Positions 7,495 through 9,312 of a stretch of 9,312 nucleotides of DNA are shown in pieces. Position 1 is the first letter of the stretch; every line of letters starts with the position of its first letter. Source of the DNA: Chloroflexota bacterium (lineage in GTDB: Bacteria > Chloroflexota > Anaerolineae > Aggregatilineales > Phototrophicaceae); NCBI GenBank assembly GCA_010092805.1, contig JAADYY010000413.1, positions 1 through 9,312 on the forward strand. Reading direction: 5' to 3'. The translations under genes and the position numbers were made by a program. The notes under the pieces were generated by a model. That model was given only the letters and a program-made list of their open reading frames with translations, searched no databases and had not been told where the DNA came from.

Positions 7495-7523
7495 ATGACA
7501 TTTTTTCCGCTTGCGGCTATACT
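7495..7523 (+). promoter_or_regulatory. Promoter of the propeller gene, placed for a leaderless transcript
   Basis: ATGACA (7495-7500) and TATACT (7518-7523) are 17 bases apart. The -10 box ends eight bases before the ATG at 7532, so transcription would begin at or within a few bases of the start codon. The region just before the ATG (CTCAGCCCTT) has no Shine-Dalgarno. A small palindrome CCGCTTGCGG (7507-7516) lies inside the spacer. Confidence 0.65.
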
Positions 7524-7531
7524 CAGCCCTT

Positions 7532-8497
7532 ATGCGCGCTTTGCAGAATATACTTGCCGTGACTCCCGCAAGATCCCCCGCCCTACATTTGGTCTGGCTG
7601 CGCCTGAGTTTATTTGTCTGGCTGCTGACAGCGACCGCAACCTGCCTCCTGACTCAGGCTGTCGCCACCCGCAGCGATCAGGTTGCATTTGCAAGCGACC
7701 GCAGCGGCAACTGGGACATTTACCTACTTGATTTGGCTAAAGGGATCACACACAACCTCACCGCGCACCCTGCGGATGATCGCGCCCCGGCCTGGTCACC
7801 GGATGGCCGCCGCCTGGCCTTCCTCTCGTATCGGCAGACTAACGCCTTCGCGGACATCTACATCCTCGACATGCGGACCGGTACGTTGCAGCGCATCACC
7901 ACCGGCCAGCACAATGATTATCGTCGCGTGGTCTGGTCGCCAGATGGCCAGGATTTTGTCCATACCCCCGGTTATGGTGCCATCCACATCATGGACATCA
8001 ACGCGCAGGCAGATCGCCCCCTGAGTTATGGCTTTGGGCCGTCATGGTCACCGGATGGCACTTACATCGTGTATTATGCTAACCAGCGCGGCGATCTCAA
8101 CAGCGACATTTATGCCCTGAGTGTGGATGGCCGCGAGTTGGTCAATTTCACGGCGCACGGCGCGAACGACTGGAGTCCAGCCTGGTCACCGGACGGCGCG
8201 CATATTGCGTTCGTCTCGAATCGCGGCGGCAACGCCGACATTTACACCCTATCGACCATTTGCCTCACCGCCGATCAGCCGTGTGCAGACTCAACGCGCC
8301 GCCTGACCGATCATCCGCGCACGGACACATCCCCGGCGTGGTCGCCAGACGGCCAGCGGCTCGCATTCGTTGCAGCCCAGGCGGATGGCAGCAGCATCTA
8401 CATGATCGACACGACAGCCGATCACATCAGCGAACCGCAACGCTTGGTCGGTGGCCCGGGGGAGAACCGCGCTCCGGCCTGGCGGCCCCAGCGCTGA
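7532..8497 (+). CDS. Secreted or membrane-anchored TolB-like beta-propeller (PD40/WD40-like) protein
   Basis: A 321-residue protein, function unknown. A hydrophobic segment at about 19-45 after a short basic N-terminus is a signal peptide (possible cleavage AVA|T at 45-46) or an uncleaved anchor. The rest is a TolB-type propeller: WSPDG occurs at 88-92, 135-139, 172-176, 218-222 and 270-274, each followed by a 'hyIAFvS..ggn.DIYll' strand. A blade strand at 49-68 opens the domain and the chain ends at APAWRPQR, so N- and C-terminal half-blades probably close a six-bladed ring. C244/C251 in a loop may form a disulfide. Unlike true TolB there is no N-terminal TolA-binding domain. I prefer the ATG at 7532 to the in-frame TTG at 7511, because the TATACT -10 box at 7518-7523 lies downstream of that TTG. 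No Shine-Dalgarno precedes the ATG. The CcmA-like gene follows after 41 bp. Confidence 0.82.
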   Translation: MRALQNILAVTPARSPALHLVWLRLSLFVWLLTATATCLLTQAVATRSDQVAFASDRSGNWDIYLLDLAKGITHNLTAHPADDRAPAWSPDGRRLAFLSYRQTNAFADIYILDMRTGTLQRITTGQHNDYRRVVWSPDGQDFVHTPGYGAIHIMDINAQADRPLSYGFGPSWSPDGTYIVYYANQRGDLNSDIYALSVDGRELVNFTAHGANDWSPAWSPDGAHIAFVSNRGGNADIYTLSTICLTADQPCADSTRRLTDHPRTDTSPAWSPDGQRLAFVAAQADGSSIYMIDTTADHISEPQRLVGGPGENRAPAWRPQR

Positions 8498-8538
8498 TGC
8501 GCGGCTCGCGGTCTAGGTGAGACTATCGACGAGACTTT

Positions 8539-9273
8539 ATGAGCGACCAACCGATCATCGAAACACGCAACCTTGTCAAAGTCTATGGACTGCTGCCCGT
8601 GCTGCGCAAGCTCAACCTGAGCATTGACACCGGGCAGTTCGTCGCACTGCTGGGGCCGAATGGCAGCGGCAAATCGACGCTGCTGCGGCTGTTGGCCGGG
8701 CTGACGCGCCCCACCAGCGGCACGATTCTGGTGGGCGGCTGGGAACTGCCGCGCCAGGCCGCCGCCGTCCGCGCCCAGATCGGGCTGGTGAGCCACCGCG
8801 TCCTGCTGTACGAAAACCTGACCGCACGCGAGAACCTGCGCTTTTTTGCGCGGCTGTACGCCCTTCCCGCCGAGTCGAGCGAGGATCGCATCAACAGCAT
8901 GATCGAACGGGTGGGGCTACGCAAACGCGCCGATGGGTTGGTGCGCACCTTCTCGCGCGGGATGCAGCAGCGGCTGAGTATCGCGCGGGCGCTCCTCCAC
9001 GATCCGCATGTGCTGCTGCTCGACGAGCCGTACACCGGCCTCGATCAGGATGCGGCGGCGGTGCTCGACGAACTCGTGCAAGAAGCGCAAGCCGGCGGCC
9101 ACACCCTGCTGATGGCGACCCACCAACTTGACCGCGCCGCCCGACTCGCCCAGCGTGTGATCATTTTGTCGCGCGGCAGCATCGGCTATGACGCAGATGC
9201 CACCGCACTTGATGGGCCGACGTTAGCGGCAACCTACGCAGAAGTCACTGGCACGATCACCGCGCGCCCATAG
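8539..9273 (+). CDS. ccmA: ABC exporter ATPase, CcmA-like (probable cytochrome c maturation)
   Basis: A stand-alone ATPase domain of 244 residues, cytoplasmic. Walker A GPNGSGKST is at about 39-47, the Q-loop region around VSHRVLLYENLTARENL (86-102), a signature variant FSRGMQQRLSIARALL (139-154), Walker B VLLLDEP (158-164), and the H-loop His about 30 residues later. SHRVLLYENLT and LRFFARLY are characteristic of CcmA, the ATPase that works with CcmB/CcmC in haem handling for cytochrome c maturation. The FSRGM signature, in place of LSGGQ, is common in CcmA relatives. Assignment would be firm if ccmB/ccmC follow, but the window ends 39 bases after the stop. The start at 8539 has only a weak ribosome site (GAG at 8531-8533). 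It follows the propeller gene by 41 bp and may be co-transcribed with it. A general drug/lipid exporter ATPase is the alternative. Confidence 0.78.
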   Translation: MSDQPIIETRNLVKVYGLLPVLRKLNLSIDTGQFVALLGPNGSGKSTLLRLLAGLTRPTSGTILVGGWELPRQAAAVRAQIGLVSHRVLLYENLTARENLRFFARLYALPAESSEDRINSMIERVGLRKRADGLVRTFSRGMQQRLSIARALLHDPHVLLLDEPYTGLDQDAAAVLDELVQEAQAGGHTLLMATHQLDRAARLAQRVIILSRGSIGYDADATALDGPTLAATYAEVTGTITARP

Positions 9274-9279
9274 CGATCC

Positions 9280-9308
9280 TTGATGTTCGAGGCGACTCGC
9301 TATATAAT
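9280..9308 (+). promoter_or_regulatory. Sigma-70-type promoter pointing out of the window
   Basis: TTGATG (9280-9285), a 17-base spacer and a perfect TATAAT (9303-9308) lie just after the ccmA stop. Transcription would start near 9315, beyond the window, so it serves the next gene downstream on the plus strand. Confidence 0.6.
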
Positions 9309-9312
9309 AGAA

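Noticed and set aside
7511..7531. TTG start of the propeller gene at 7511
   Set aside because: The -10 box at 7518-7523 lies downstream of this codon, so it would not be in the transcript, and there is no ribosome site before it.

Overview
The window looks like chromosomal DNA of a GC-rich environmental bacterium. My best guess is Chloroflexota (Anaerolineae-like). That guess rests on the style of the CcmA-type ATPase, the TolB-like propeller and the Opp-type sugar importer beside a LacI regulator; no phylogenetic marker is present. Nothing points to a phage, transposon, CRISPR array or RNA gene. Coding density is high and no gene-free stretch exceeds 130 bp.

Layout. Bases 2-439 (+) hold the 3' end of a GlmS/NagB-II-type SIS-domain sugar-phosphate isomerase or deaminase. 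It converges tail to tail, with an 18-bp gap, on a six-gene minus-strand block that reads 7401 to 458: lacI-family regulator, family 5 substrate-binding protein, OppB-like permease, OppC-like permease, OppD-like ATPase, OppF-like ATPase. Permease C/ATPase D and ATPase D/ATPase F overlap by ATGA, and all six genes have a visible ribosome binding site. The regulator is preceded by a good sigma-70 promoter (TTGACT-17-TACACT). A 16-bp near-palindromic operator follows it immediately and matches the known CelR/CebR-type cellulose-sugar operator at all but one central position.

The working model is a complete oligosaccharide importer of the Opp/Dpp architecture, more likely for beta-linked cello- or chito-oligosaccharides than for peptides. 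It would be controlled by its own promoter-proximal LacI repressor. A strong stem-loop between the binding-protein gene and the permeases may adjust stoichiometry, or may be a copy of a dispersed palindrome.

Divergently, from 7532 (+), lie a membrane-anchored or secreted TolB-like beta-propeller protein and then a CcmA-like ABC ATPase (probable haem/cytochrome c maturation exporter). The propeller gene has a promoter placed so close to its ATG that the mRNA is probably leaderless. The last 33 bases carry a further clear promoter (TTGATG-17-TATAAT) pointing out of the window.

The gene content is recognisable. I see no undescribed multi-gene system; the most interesting signals are regulatory.
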